Shown here: piece after piece, positions 54,812 to 63,511 of the stretch | Layout of the letters: every line of letters starts with the position of its first letter | Numbering within the stretch: the first letter of the stretch is position 1 | DNA from: Psychroserpens damuponensis | GTDB taxonomy: Bacteria > Bacteroidota > Bacteroidia > Flavobacteriales > Flavobacteriaceae | Direction of reading: 5' to 3' | NCBI RefSeq assembly: GCF_000826655.1 | Contig: NZ_JXJO01000016.1 | Coordinates: 1-64,000 of the forward strand | DNA: 64,000 nt | The notes under the pieces: generated by a model | Seen by the model: the letters and a program-made list of their open reading frames with translations, nothing else | What the model was told of the DNA's origin: nothing | The model's database searches: none | Made by a program: the position numbers and the translations under genes

Positions 54812-56962
54812 TTAATTCTCAGGAATAGGAAATCCACGATCTTTCATTAAGGCTTCAATTTTAGCATCACGACCTCTAAATAAGCGATAAGCTTCAGCAG
54901 GATCCATAGCATTTCTTGGTGCAAATAAATATTTCACTAATTTATCTGCAACTGCTTTATCGTAAAATCCGCCTGGAGCTTCTTTAAACGCTTCCGAAGC
55001 ATCACTTGTTAATACATCTGCCCACATATAACCATAATAAGCGGTTGCATAACCTTCTCCAGAAAATACGTGACCAAAATGCGGAGTTCTATGACGCATA
55101 GGTAATTCACTAGGCATTTTTAAGTCTGCTAGAGTTTCGCGCTCAAAGGTATCAATATCAATATTTGAAGGGTCAGCAAGATGCAATTTCATATCCATTA
55201 AGGCTGATGCCAAGTATTCTGTTGTGCCAAAACCTTGATTGAATGTTGATGCTTTTTTTATTTTATCAACTAATGCTTTAGGTATTGGTTCGCCTGTTTT
55301 ATGATGCACTAAAAATTGGTTAATCACCTCATCTGTAGATAACCAACGCTCTAGTAACTGCGATTGAAACTCAGTGTAATCTCTTACACCTCCATTTAAA
55401 GTTGGGTATTTTACATTGCTAGAAAAGAAATGCAGTGCATGACCAAACTCATGAAAAAATGTAGTGGCATCGTCCCAGGACACTAAAACCGATTCTCCAG
55501 GAGCTGGTTTTACAAAATTAGAATTATTTGAGGCCAATACATTCGTCTCACCTTGATACGATGTGTAACTTCTATAGGTTGTTGCCCAAGCTCCAGAGCG
55601 TTTTCCTTCACGAGCATAAGGATCCAAATACCAAAGTCCAATATGTTTGCCTGTATCTTTATCTGACACTTCCCAAACTTTTACATCTTCATGAAAAACA
55701 GGGATGTTTTTTTCTGCAGGAGTAAATTTGTAATTAAATAATCGACCTGCAACATAAAACATAGCCTCTGTTAATTTATCTAATTGTAAATATTGTTTGA
55801 CTTCGTCACTATCTAAGTCATATTTTTCCTGACGTACTTTTTCGGCATAAAAACGGTAATCCCATGGTTCAATTGTGAGCCTATTATTGCCTTTATTAGC
55901 AATGGCTTGCATATCTGCAACTTCTTCATTAACACGAGCAATAGCAGCTGGCCAAACAGCCATCATTAAATCCATCGCATTTTCTGGAGTTTTTGCCATA
56001 CGATCTTGAAGCCTCCATTGTGCATAATTATCGTAACCCAACAATCCTACACGTTCTTTACGTAGTTTTAAAATTTCAGCAATAATAGCATTGTTGTCGT
56101 ATTCATCACCATTATCTCCTCTTGAGTAGTAATTGGTCCACACTATTTTTCTAAGTTCTCTTTCTGTAGAATACGTTAAAAAGGGATCCATTGAAGATCG
56201 AGAATTGGTAATGGCATATTTGCCATCTTGACCTTTATCTGTTGCAATTTTTGCTGCAGATTTAATAAAGGATTCAGATAAACCACCGAGTTGGTTTTTA
56301 TTTAAATACGTGACATAATTCTCTTCGTCGTGTAACACATTGTTAGAAAAATCTGTGTATAAGGATGACAGTTCTTTGTTAATTGCAGCATAGCGTGCTT
56401 TCTTTTCTTCGGAAAGATTAGCACCATTCATTTCAAAGCCTTTATAAGTTAAATCTAACACACGTTGTTGATCGTCAGGTAACGGATTTTTTTGTGATGC
56501 GTCATAAACTGCTTTCACGCGTTTAAATAGTGTTTCGTTTTGTGATATTTTCGATCTGTAATCTGATAATTTAGGAGCTAATGCTTTTTGGATAGCTCTA
56601 AATTCTGGTGAAGACATGTTGCTACTTAAAATACCGTAATATGTAAATACGCGATCTAATACACTTGCCGACGCTTCGAGAGGTACAATTGTATTTTCAA
56701 AAGTTGGTGGTTCTTTAACGTTCGCAATTGCTTCAATGTCTTCTAAACCGAGTTTCATTCCGGTTTCGACAGCATCTTTAATATCGTTTACATTCATTTT
56801 ATCAAAAGCAGGCAGTCCTTGGTATGGACCAGTCCAATCTTGAAGTAAAACATTATCTGTCTCGTTCATAGCTGATTTTTCGTTAGATTTTTTATCGTCT
56901 TTACAACTAGAAAACATAACAATACTACATATAAATGCAGCTTTTAGGGATTTTGAAATCAT
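54812..56962 (-). CDS. dcp: M3-family dipeptidyl carboxypeptidase (Dcp-like) lipoprotein
   Basis: 716 aa. Lipobox MFSSC (Cys20), then a mostly helical M3 fold with the zinc motif FFHEFGHALH around residue 503 and the third-ligand Glu downstream (YTEFQSQLLERWL). This family cleaves C-terminal dipeptides from oligopeptides; as a lipoprotein it acts in the periplasm. Length is normal for exported M3 peptidases. Two TTCCGAAG copies. A 459-base repeat region separates it from the cyclophilin gene. Confidence 0.94.
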   Translation of the reverse strand: MISKSLKAAFICSIVMFSSCKDDKKSNEKSAMNETDNVLLQDWTGPYQGLPAFDKMNVNDIKDAVETGMKLGLEDIEAIANVKEPPTFENTIVPLEASASVLDRVFTYYGILSSNMSSPEFRAIQKALAPKLSDYRSKISQNETLFKRVKAVYDASQKNPLPDDQQRVLDLTYKGFEMNGANLSEEKKARYAAINKELSSLYTDFSNNVLHDEENYVTYLNKNQLGGLSESFIKSAAKIATDKGQDGKYAITNSRSSMDPFLTYSTERELRKIVWTNYYSRGDNGDEYDNNAIIAEILKLRKERVGLLGYDNYAQWRLQDRMAKTPENAMDLMMAVWPAAIARVNEEVADMQAIANKGNNRLTIEPWDYRFYAEKVRQEKYDLDSDEVKQYLQLDKLTEAMFYVAGRLFNYKFTPAEKNIPVFHEDVKVWEVSDKDTGKHIGLWYLDPYAREGKRSGAWATTYRSYTSYQGETNVLASNNSNFVKPAPGESVLVSWDDATTFFHEFGHALHFFSSNVKYPTLNGGVRDYTEFQSQLLERWLSTDEVINQFLVHHKTGEPIPKALVDKIKKASTFNQGFGTTEYLASALMDMKLHLADPSNIDIDTFERETLADLKMPSELPMRHRTPHFGHVFSGEGYATAYYGYMWADVLTSDASEAFKEAPGGFYDKAVADKLVKYLFAPRNAMDPAEAYRLFRGRDAKIEALMKDRGFPIPEN

Positions 56963-57042
56963 TAATTATTTTTATTGAATTAGTGTGTTTCAAGTTAGGT
57001 AAAATTGCTCAAGTTAATTGTTGTGATTTTGTTAATTTATTT

Positions 57043-57080
<38 letters not shown>

Positions 57081-57129
57081 AGATTCAAGAACCAAGAACT
57101 AAGATAAATTGAATTGAACAATTTAAATT

Positions 57130-57191
57130 CTCCTCCTTTTTCAAGGAGGAGTGGATTTGGTCTTAGAGAAAAGACCAAAGACGAGGAGGTT
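57130..57191 (+). repeat. Double-hairpin repeat element, copy A
   Basis: Stem 1 CTCCTCCTT/AAGGAGGAG (57130-57151), linker TGGA, stem 2 TTTGGTCTT/AAGACCAAA (57156-57179), tail GACGAGGAGGTT (57180-57191). Best-preserved copy. Confidence 0.85.
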
Positions 57192-57227
57192 GTTAGATGA
57201 AAAAAACTTGTATACTTAAATTTTGTT

Positions 57228-57290
57228 AACCCTTTCGTCTTCAATTTCTTTTTTGGAATTGAATCCACCTTCCCTTGAAATAAGGGAAGG
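57228..57290 (-). repeat. Double-hairpin repeat element, copy C (inverted)
   Basis: On the minus strand: stem 1 CCTTCCCTT/AAGGGAAGG (57268-57290), linker TGGA, stem 2 TTCAATT/AATTGAA, tail GACGAAAGGGTT. The stem sequences differ from copies A and B but pair within themselves. Confidence 0.8.
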
Positions 57291-57352
57291 AATTAAATAG
57301 TTATAGTTGTTAGATTAATGGTTTATGATTTTGTGTATTGTCAGTTTTGATT

Positions 57353-57415
57353 CTCCTGCTTTTTTCAAGGAGGAGTGAATTTCATCCTAGAAAAAGGATG
57401 AAAGAAGAGGTGGTT
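57353..57415 (+). repeat. Double-hairpin repeat element, copy B
   Basis: Stem 1 CTCCTGCTT/AAGGAGGAG (one mismatch), linker GTGAA, stem 2 TTTCATCCT/AGGATGAAA (9 bp), tail GAAGAGGTGGTT. Confidence 0.85.
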
Positions 57416-57421
57416 TAAACG

Positions 57422-58126
57422 CTAATCCAAAATCTCAACGCGACGTATATAGACGTTTTTTAAGGGCCAATCTGCATCATCGGTTTCGACGTTTGCAATT
57501 TTATCTGCCACATCTAGTCCGCTGGTTACTTTTCCGAAGATGGTATAATCACCATCCAGTTCATGCACGTCTTTTAACATGATAAAAAACTCATAAGGAG
57601 AAGCGAGTTTATGAGGGTTTTCAATATCACTACTAGGCATAGAAATGACACCTCTATCATGATGAAACCCACGTTTGGTATCTGTAGGAAGTAGATATTT
57701 ACCAATAAAACGACGTTTTTTCATCACTTCACGATTATCTGTGCTGCCACCTTGGATGATATAATTTTCTATCACTCTATAAAATTGTGTATCATTGAAG
57801 TAGCCTTTTTTTGCTAGGTAAATAAAGTTAGAACGGTGGAATTTTGTCTCGTCAAAAAGCAGGATGTCTATATTGCCAAAATCGGTGACGATACGCACTT
57901 TGTTTTCTTTATGTTTTTTATCGTATTGCAGAAAAAACTCCATAGCATTTTCATCGGTTAATAAAAACTCTTGGTTGTCTTTAGAAATGGAATCTGTTTT
58001 TTTTATGTCAACGTCTTGTTTGATAAGTGTAGAATCTACAGCTTGAGTAGGCGATTTCTTTTTGGATTGTTTATCTTCACAATTAAAAATTACTAGGCAT
58101 AATACTATCATTATAAAAAACCGCAT
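57422..58126 (-). CDS. Peptidylprolyl isomerase (cyclophilin-type) lipoprotein
   Basis: 234 aa: lipoprotein signal (VIFNC), a ~60-residue linker, then a cyclophilin domain from about residue 77 (VRIVTDFGNIDILLFDE... FYRVIENYIIQGGST... RGVISMP...) ending IRRVEILD. The active Arg/Phe/Gln set looks present (QFYRVI, IIQGG). Accelerates proline isomerisation in the periplasm, helping outer-membrane protein folding. Divergent from the Nudix gene by 6 bases. Confidence 0.92.
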   Translation of the reverse strand: MRFFIMIVLCLVIFNCEDKQSKKKSPTQAVDSTLIKQDVDIKKTDSISKDNQEFLLTDENAMEFFLQYDKKHKENKVRIVTDFGNIDILLFDETKFHRSNFIYLAKKGYFNDTQFYRVIENYIIQGGSTDNREVMKKRRFIGKYLLPTDTKRGFHHDRGVISMPSSDIENPHKLASPYEFFIMLKDVHELDGDYTIFGKVTSGLDVADKIANVETDDADWPLKNVYIRRVEILD

Positions 58127-58132
58127 AAGAAA

Positions 58133-58774
58133 ATGAATTTTGAAACGTTCATGAAATCTGCTTCAAAAATAAAAAATCTAAATCTTCCAGGAGAAGATTC
58201 TCAATTTAAGATGTCACCTCCTTTTCGAGAATCACTTATAGAAGAAAATAAAGCTAAGATGAAACAAGCTAAACAAGCTGGTGTTATGGCTTTGTTTTAT
58301 CCTAATGATATAGGTGAGACGAGTTTAATTTTAATTTTAAGAAAAACCTATAAAGGGGTTCATTCGGCTCAAGTTGGTTTTCCTGGAGGTCGATTTGAAA
58401 AAGATGATCCCGATATGGAATATACGGCTTTGAGAGAAACCTTTGAAGAAGTTGGTGTGCCTATTAAAGATGTAGATGTTTTAAAACCAATGACAAAATT
58501 ATATATTCCGCCTAGCAATTTTACGGTGTCTCCTTTCTTCGGAATTACAAAAGCAACGCCAAAATTTGTAAAGCAAGACGCAGAAGTGGAAGACCTTATT
58601 GAAGTGTCTTTATCTCATTTTTTGGATGATACAAATGAAGTAGAAGTAGGTGTAATGACATCAATGGAAGTAGAATTAGAAGTGCCAGCATTTTCACTTA
58701 ATGGTCACATTGTTTGGGGAGCAACAGCTATGATGCTTAGCGAACTAAAAGACTTGTTAAAATTGGTATTATAA
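58133..58774 (+). CDS. Nudix hydrolase, CoA-pyrophosphatase-like
   Basis: 213 aa. Perfect Nudix box GGRFEKDDPDMEY...LRETFEEVGV (~84-107, G-x5-E-x7-REUxEExGU). The preceding LRKTYKGVHSAQVGFPGG resembles the NuCoA (UPF0035) signature, so likely substrates are CoA or acyl-CoA. Operon with the next acyltransferase gene (50-base gap). One TTCCGAAG copy. Confidence 0.9.
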   Translation: MNFETFMKSASKIKNLNLPGEDSQFKMSPPFRESLIEENKAKMKQAKQAGVMALFYPNDIGETSLILILRKTYKGVHSAQVGFPGGRFEKDDPDMEYTALRETFEEVGVPIKDVDVLKPMTKLYIPPSNFTVSPFFGITKATPKFVKQDAEVEDLIEVSLSHFLDDTNEVEVGVMTSMEVELEVPAFSLNGHIVWGATAMMLSELKDLLKLVL

Positions 58775-58824
58775 GATATTGTTTTTTGTAAGTTTGTTTT
58801 TCGCTTAATAATTAGAAAAAATTA

Positions 58825-59625
58825 ATGGGATTATTTAAAAGAAACCCTTTTGGGCATATACTTTTTGTAAAAAAATGGTTGATTAGAATTTTAGGTGCAC
58901 TAACGCATCGACGATTTAGAGGCTTTAATGAGCTTCAAATTGAGGGTTCTGAAATTATTAAAAACTTACCAGATAACAATGTACTGTTTATTTCTAATCA
59001 TCAAACGTACTTTGCAGATGTGATCTCGATGTTTCATGTATTTAATGCAAGTTTAAGTAATCGTGAAGATTCAATAAAAAACATAGGTTATCTCTGGAAC
59101 CCAAAACTCAATATCTACTATGTTGCGGCAAAAGAGACCATGAAATCTGGATTATTGCCTAAAATTTTAGCGTACGTAGGTTCTATTAGTATTGAAAGAA
59201 CATGGCGATCTCAAGGTAAGGATATTAATCGTCAGGTTAAAATGAGTGATATTTCTAGTATTGGTAAAGCATTAGACGATGGTTGGGTTATCACATTTCC
59301 GCAGGGAACTACAACACCTTTTAAACCTATTAGAAAAGGAACAGCTCATATTATAAAACGATACAAACCTATTGTGGTGCCTATTGTTATTGATGGTTTT
59401 AGACGTTCGTTTGATAAAAAAGGATTACGCGTAAAAAAGAAAAATGTGTATCAATCTTTTGAAATTAAACAGCCACTAGAGATTGATTATGAAAATGAAT
59501 CTGTGAGTTCTATCGTTGAAAAAATTGAATACGCTATTGAGCAGCATCCTTCATTTTTAAAGGTCATTCCTCAAGCAGAGTTAGAGGAAATGGAACGATT
59601 GAATAGAGAGCTACGTGATTGGTAA
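58825..59625 (+). CDS. 1-acylglycerol-3-phosphate O-acyltransferase-like protein
   Basis: 266 aa. PlsC motif NHQTYFAD (H-x4-D at ~59-64) and the FPQGTTTP motif (~157) are clear. Lacks an obvious long N-terminal membrane helix; probably membrane-associated. Transfers an acyl chain in phospholipid or lipid A-type synthesis. Follows the Nudix gene. Confidence 0.92.
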   Translation: MGLFKRNPFGHILFVKKWLIRILGALTHRRFRGFNELQIEGSEIIKNLPDNNVLFISNHQTYFADVISMFHVFNASLSNREDSIKNIGYLWNPKLNIYYVAAKETMKSGLLPKILAYVGSISIERTWRSQGKDINRQVKMSDISSIGKALDDGWVITFPQGTTTPFKPIRKGTAHIIKRYKPIVVPIVIDGFRRSFDKKGLRVKKKNVYQSFEIKQPLEIDYENESVSSIVEKIEYAIEQHPSFLKVIPQAELEEMERLNRELRDW

Positions 59626-59713
59626 TTTAGTGAGCAGACTTCAGTTAAGATGCAAAACTAATGTCGAATTACGTTGATTAATATTAAACTTAAGTTTTTC
59701 TTAAAGCTTGTAA

Positions 59714-59875
59714 TTAATCTTTAGACTTTTTTTTAGAAAGAGAATTTCCTATACCTGCTCCTAAGGCAACTCCAACGCCAATCCATAACGCTATATTATT
59801 CGTTAAAAGTCCAATAACAGTACCAAAACTGATGCCTAAAGCTATGCCTTTAGTTAATTTGTTATCTTTATTCAT
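59714..59875 (-). CDS. 53-aa glycine-zipper membrane micro-protein
   Basis: ATG 59875, TAA 59714. Begins MNKDNKLTKGIALGISFGTV, continues IGLLTNNIALWIGVGVALGA and ends with a basic KKKSKD tail. The glycine-spaced hydrophobic region (GxxxG repeats) is typical of small membrane-inserted proteins. It is the last of four minus-strand genes following the ECF sigma gene. Function unknown. Confidence 0.7.
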   Translation of the reverse strand: MNKDNKLTKGIALGISFGTVIGLLTNNIALWIGVGVALGAGIGNSLSKKKSKD

Positions 59876-59908
59876 GTCTAATAATAGGTGTCTAATTGTT
59901 ATTAAAAT

Positions 59909-60061
59909 CTAATCGTTATGATTTGTTTTTGTAGCATCTTTAGAAGATTCTGTTTTACCGAGAGCATCCAACACAAACTTATACTTTGCACCAAGAAAAG
60001 ACGATTTTTTTGAGACTTGGTTTCCAACAAATTTTAAGTTTCCAAGACCTATTGCACTCAC
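59909..60061 (-). CDS. 50-aa hypothetical protein with GTG start
   Basis: GTG 60061, TAG 59909; no ATG is available in frame downstream of the nearest in-frame stop. The sequence begins MSAIGLGNLKFVGNQVSKKS and then FLGAKYKFVLDALGKT, is basic and lacks a signal peptide. It starts 7 bases after the preceding gene's stop, and the next gene begins 33 bases later, so operon membership supports it. No family recognised. Confidence 0.55.
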   Translation of the reverse strand: MSAIGLGNLKFVGNQVSKKSSFLGAKYKFVLDALGKTESSKDATKTNHND

Positions 60062-60068
60062 TCCAAAT

Positions 60069-60710
60069 TTACACTTCTAACTTTTTAAGTTCCTTATAAT
60101 TTCTATTAAGCCTCTTAAGTAGAATTCCATATATGAGACGATAGAACACCCAAATGATGAGGATAAACAGTGCTGTGAAAATTATCATAACTAAGGTCGC
60201 AATAAACATTTGTTTATCAGAGAATTTTTCAAATTGTTGGGAAATTTCTGGGTTGTTATAAACTGAGTGGTATAGGCCAAAGGACATCGATAAAAAAGCT
60301 ACAACTAAATTGTAAATCACATAATATTTTATAACTTTTCTAGTCTTTAAAATACCTTCCATGAGTTTTTTGGCGTTGTCTGTTACAGAAATAGACTTAT
60401 GAGCCTTATAGAGCAAATAGACAAATACTAAAATTATAGCGTGACTAAACAAGGTAATGGCTAAAAACACATTATTATTACCACCATACATAGATGTTAA
60501 TTCGGCACGATAAGCTTCCGATGCAAAATAAGGATAACTGTTAAGTATGATCCAGAATACCAGTTCTGCGACACTTATGTAGAACAGCGTTTTTACAATA
60601 GACGATGATTTTTTTTGCATCATCGGGTAGATAGCTTCGCTTGATATATGTTGATTTTCTTGATTGGCATTTGTTTGCCAATCTTTTTTCAATAATTCTA
60701 ATTCATCCAT
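60069..60710 (-). CDS. Four-TM membrane protein linked to the ECF sigma factor
   Basis: 213 aa. A short cytoplasmic N-terminus (LELLKKDWQTNANQENQHIS) precedes four membrane helices (~38-58, 78-100, 125-150, 165-195). The N-terminal W/Q-containing segment followed by a membrane domain is seen in proteins encoded right after ECF sigma genes in Bacteroidetes; it is likely a membrane anti-sigma or modulator (inference). It begins 4 bases after the sigma stop. Confidence 0.85.
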   Translation of the reverse strand: MDELELLKKDWQTNANQENQHISSEAIYPMMQKKSSSIVKTLFYISVAELVFWIILNSYPYFASEAYRAELTSMYGGNNNVFLAITLFSHAIILVFVYLLYKAHKSISVTDNAKKLMEGILKTRKVIKYYVIYNLVVAFLSMSFGLYHSVYNNPEISQQFEKFSDKQMFIATLVMIIFTALFILIIWVFYRLIYGILLKRLNRNYKELKKLEV

Positions 60711-60714
60711 AATA

Positions 60715-61209
60715 TCACGGATTTAGTATTGTTTTTAATTTTTTCTTCACCCTATTCATTTTCACACGAGCATTAACTTCACTAATACCAAGGGTTTCAC
60801 TAATTTCATTATATTTTTTATCTTCTAAGTACAAAAAGACTAAGGCCTTTTCAATATCATTTAGTTGATATACTGCTTGATATAATAATTTGAGTTGTTG
60901 TTCTTCTGTATCATCATATTCTACTGATTTGATTTTAAAAGAAACTTTTTCAAATTCTTGTGTTTTGATGGTACGTTTAGACTTTCGATATAATGTAATA
61001 GCGGTATTTAAACCAACACGATACATCCATGTGCTAAACTTTGCATCTCCTCGAAATTTTGGATATGCCTTCCATAATTGTATGGTTATCTCTTGAAACA
61101 AATCATTGTGAGCATCTTGATTATTGGTATATAATCTACATACTTTGTGCACAATATTTTGATGCTTCTCAAGTAATTCTACAAAATTATTTTCGAGTTC
61201 TTTATTCAA
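60715..61209 (-). CDS. ECF RNA polymerase sigma factor
   Basis: 164 aa. Region 2 (NIVHKVCRLYTNNQDAHNDLFQEITIQLWKAYPKF) and region 4 (LNDIEKALVFLYLEDKKYNEISETLGISEVNARVKMNRVKKKL) are both present. First gene of a four-gene unit with a membrane protein and two micro-proteins. Divergent from ndh. Confidence 0.93.
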   Translation of the reverse strand: MNKELENNFVELLEKHQNIVHKVCRLYTNNQDAHNDLFQEITIQLWKAYPKFRGDAKFSTWMYRVGLNTAITLYRKSKRTIKTQEFEKVSFKIKSVEYDDTEEQQLKLLYQAVYQLNDIEKALVFLYLEDKKYNEISETLGISEVNARVKMNRVKKKLKTILNP

Positions 61210-61342
61210 TTGTCATTAGTTAGTTACCTATATGTAGTATAAATAATAAAATTGTTACACGTGTTTAAACAATAATTTAAAAATAAGATTTTCAAAGGCA
61301 TAAATCGTATCTTTATAGTCCACAATTAAAGTGCGTTTTTAA

Positions 61343-62614
61343 ATGAATATTCCTCAGTCTAAGTTTCCAAGAGTTGTAATAATAGGCGGTGGTTTTGCAG
61401 GTGTTAATTTAGTAAAATCATTAGCTAATAAAGAATTGCAGGTTGTTTTAATTGATAAGCATAACTATCATACGTTTCAGCCATTATTGTATCAAGTGTC
61501 TAGTTCTGGTTTAGAGCCAGACTCAATAGCTTATCCGTTAAGAAAAATTATAAAAACTCATAAAAATTCATTTTTTAGATTCGCTGAAGTTGAACATATT
61601 AATGCTGAGACTAATGTAATTACCACAAGTATTGGAGCACTTGATTTTGATTATTTAGTAGTCGCTACAGGAACAAAAACTAATTATTTTGGTAATACAG
61701 CTATTCAAGCGCATAGTATGCCAATGAAAAGTATTCCGCAAGCACTTAATATTAGAAGCTTGATATTGCAAAACTTTGAAAAAGCAGCTATAGCTAATTC
61801 TGAAAAAGATAGACAAGCCTATTTAAATTTTGTGATAGTTGGAGGAGGACCAACAGGAGTTGAGTTAGCAGGAGCAATTGCCGAACTTAAAAATAATATT
61901 CTCCCAAAAGATTATCATGATTTAGATGCTAGCGATATGCAAATTCATTTATTGGAAGGAGCAGAACGCTTATTGCCACCTATGAGTGAGCACGCTTCAA
62001 AGAAATCTGAGCAATTTCTTAAAAACTTAGGTGTTCAAGTCCATACGAATGTTATTGTGAAAAATTACGATGGTAAATTAGTCACCACAAATTCAAATTT
62101 AAAGCTCATGACCCAAACGTTAATTTGGGCTGCAGGTGTCACAGGTGCTCCAATACCTGGTCTTAAGGCCGAATCTTTGATTGAAAGAGCAAATCGTTAT
62201 AAGGTTAATCGGTATAATCAAATTGAAGGCTACGATAATATATTTGCCTTAGGTGATATTGCTTCTATGAGCACAGATAATTATCCAAAAGGACATCCGC
62301 AAGTTGCGCAACCTGCAATTCAGCAAGGTAAACTTCTTGGTAAAAACCTTTTACGACTCATTAATAAACATGATCTAAAGCCGTTTGTATATAATGACAA
62401 AGGCTCTATGGCAACTATTGGTCGCAATAAAGCTGTAGTAGATTTAAAACACTTTAAGTTTGGCGGATTTTTTGCTTGGTTTGTTTGGATGTTTATTCAT
62501 TTAATGTCGCTTGTAGGTTTTAGAAACCGAGTTATTGTCTTTTTTAATTGGACCTATAACTACATTAATTTTGATAAAGCGGCACGTTTAATTATTAGAC
62601 CTTTTAACAAGTAA
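61343..62614 (+). CDS. ndh: Type II NADH dehydrogenase (NDH-2)
   Basis: 423 aa. Two Rossmann dinucleotide motifs: IIGGGFAGVNLVKSL (FAD, ~13-27) and VIVGGGPTGVELAG (NADH, ~164-177); the quinone-region motif AQPAIQQGKLLGKNL is present, and a C-terminal hydrophobic amphipathic region (FAWFVWMFIHLMSLVGF) anchors it to the membrane. Oxidises NADH and reduces menaquinone without proton pumping. Single-gene layout. Confidence 0.94.
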   Translation: MNIPQSKFPRVVIIGGGFAGVNLVKSLANKELQVVLIDKHNYHTFQPLLYQVSSSGLEPDSIAYPLRKIIKTHKNSFFRFAEVEHINAETNVITTSIGALDFDYLVVATGTKTNYFGNTAIQAHSMPMKSIPQALNIRSLILQNFEKAAIANSEKDRQAYLNFVIVGGGPTGVELAGAIAELKNNILPKDYHDLDASDMQIHLLEGAERLLPPMSEHASKKSEQFLKNLGVQVHTNVIVKNYDGKLVTTNSNLKLMTQTLIWAAGVTGAPIPGLKAESLIERANRYKVNRYNQIEGYDNIFALGDIASMSTDNYPKGHPQVAQPAIQQGKLLGKNLLRLINKHDLKPFVYNDKGSMATIGRNKAVVDLKHFKFGGFFAWFVWMFIHLMSLVGFRNRVIVFFNWTYNYINFDKAARLIIRPFNK

Positions 62615-62651
62615 TCGTTAACTTGGGTTGAGTGTCTGGATTCAAGTAGTT

Positions 62652-63338
62652 TTAGTGAGAGGCTTGGTCTAATTTTAATAGGCCAATAATTATTAAATAT
62701 TGCGCAAGTGCATAGGTGAGCATAATATTAATATTGGAATAGGCTAATGGCTCATAAAACTTATTTAATGCCAAAATACTATCAGATATCATAAAGAATA
62801 AAGCGCCTAAAAACACTAAGATATAACTTCGCTTTGAAACATTTCCTTTTCTCATAAAAGCTGCAGTAGACATGCTCAAAATAACTAACATGTATATCAC
62901 AACAGGTATTAACATGTCATGTAATCCATCTTTTAAGAAATAAAATAATCCTGAAGCAAAAAGCATTAAAAACGTAATAAAACCAAACGGTTTAGCTGCT
63001 TTATTTCTTTGTTTTAAAAATGCAATCACATACATAATGTGTGCCACCAAAAAAGCAATTAGACCTAATAAAAAATAGTTTGGTGACACATCAACAAACA
63101 TAAGAAAGACATCACCAGCTAACGAAAATACAAGCGCTAAAATAATGATTAAACGTAACGGTTTATGGAGTGCGTTACTTTTCAGAATAAAGAAAATGAG
63201 TAAAGAAATGAGTATCGCTGGTTTAAAAATATAATGTAAAGCGCTTAGGGTTTCTAAAGAGCCTGTTAGTAATTCTAAACAAACGATGATACCGTAAATA
63301 CTGCTAAATTTTTTTTCTGAAGTTGTAAGCATACACAA
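62652..63338 (-). CDS. YhhN-family (lysoplasmalogenase-like) membrane protein
   Basis: 228 aa with about eight membrane helices. YhhN/TMEM86 motifs: LALVFSLAGDVFLMF and GALFFMISDSILALNKF. The mammalian homologue hydrolyses lysoplasmalogens; the bacterial substrate is not established. Apparent single gene. Confidence 0.9.
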   Translation of the reverse strand: MCMLTTSEKKFSSIYGIIVCLELLTGSLETLSALHYIFKPAILISLLIFFILKSNALHKPLRLIIILALVFSLAGDVFLMFVDVSPNYFLLGLIAFLVAHIMYVIAFLKQRNKAAKPFGFITFLMLFASGLFYFLKDGLHDMLIPVVIYMLVILSMSTAAFMRKGNVSKRSYILVFLGALFFMISDSILALNKFYEPLAYSNINIMLTYALAQYLIIIGLLKLDQASH

Positions 63339-63445
63339 AAGAGTTTCTCAAAAATATGCAATTCGGTAATGATATTTGACAATTGAGTAATTGTTAATTT
63401 ATAAAATGCTATAACTGTTGCATTTTTGACCTATCAATCTTTGTT

Positions 63446-63479
63446 GAGATACCTGAATGAATTCAGTACATGGTATTTC
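63446..63479 (+). promoter_or_regulatory. Inverted repeat before the terminal TonB receptor gene
   Basis: GAGATACC pairs with GGTATTTC (one G-T pair) around an inner CTGAA/TTCAG stem with a small bulge, ending 32 bases before the ATG. Could be an operator or a leader hairpin. Confidence 0.35.
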
Positions 63480-63511
63480 AGTAAAAAAACGAACAGTTAA
63501 AATCATCAAGC

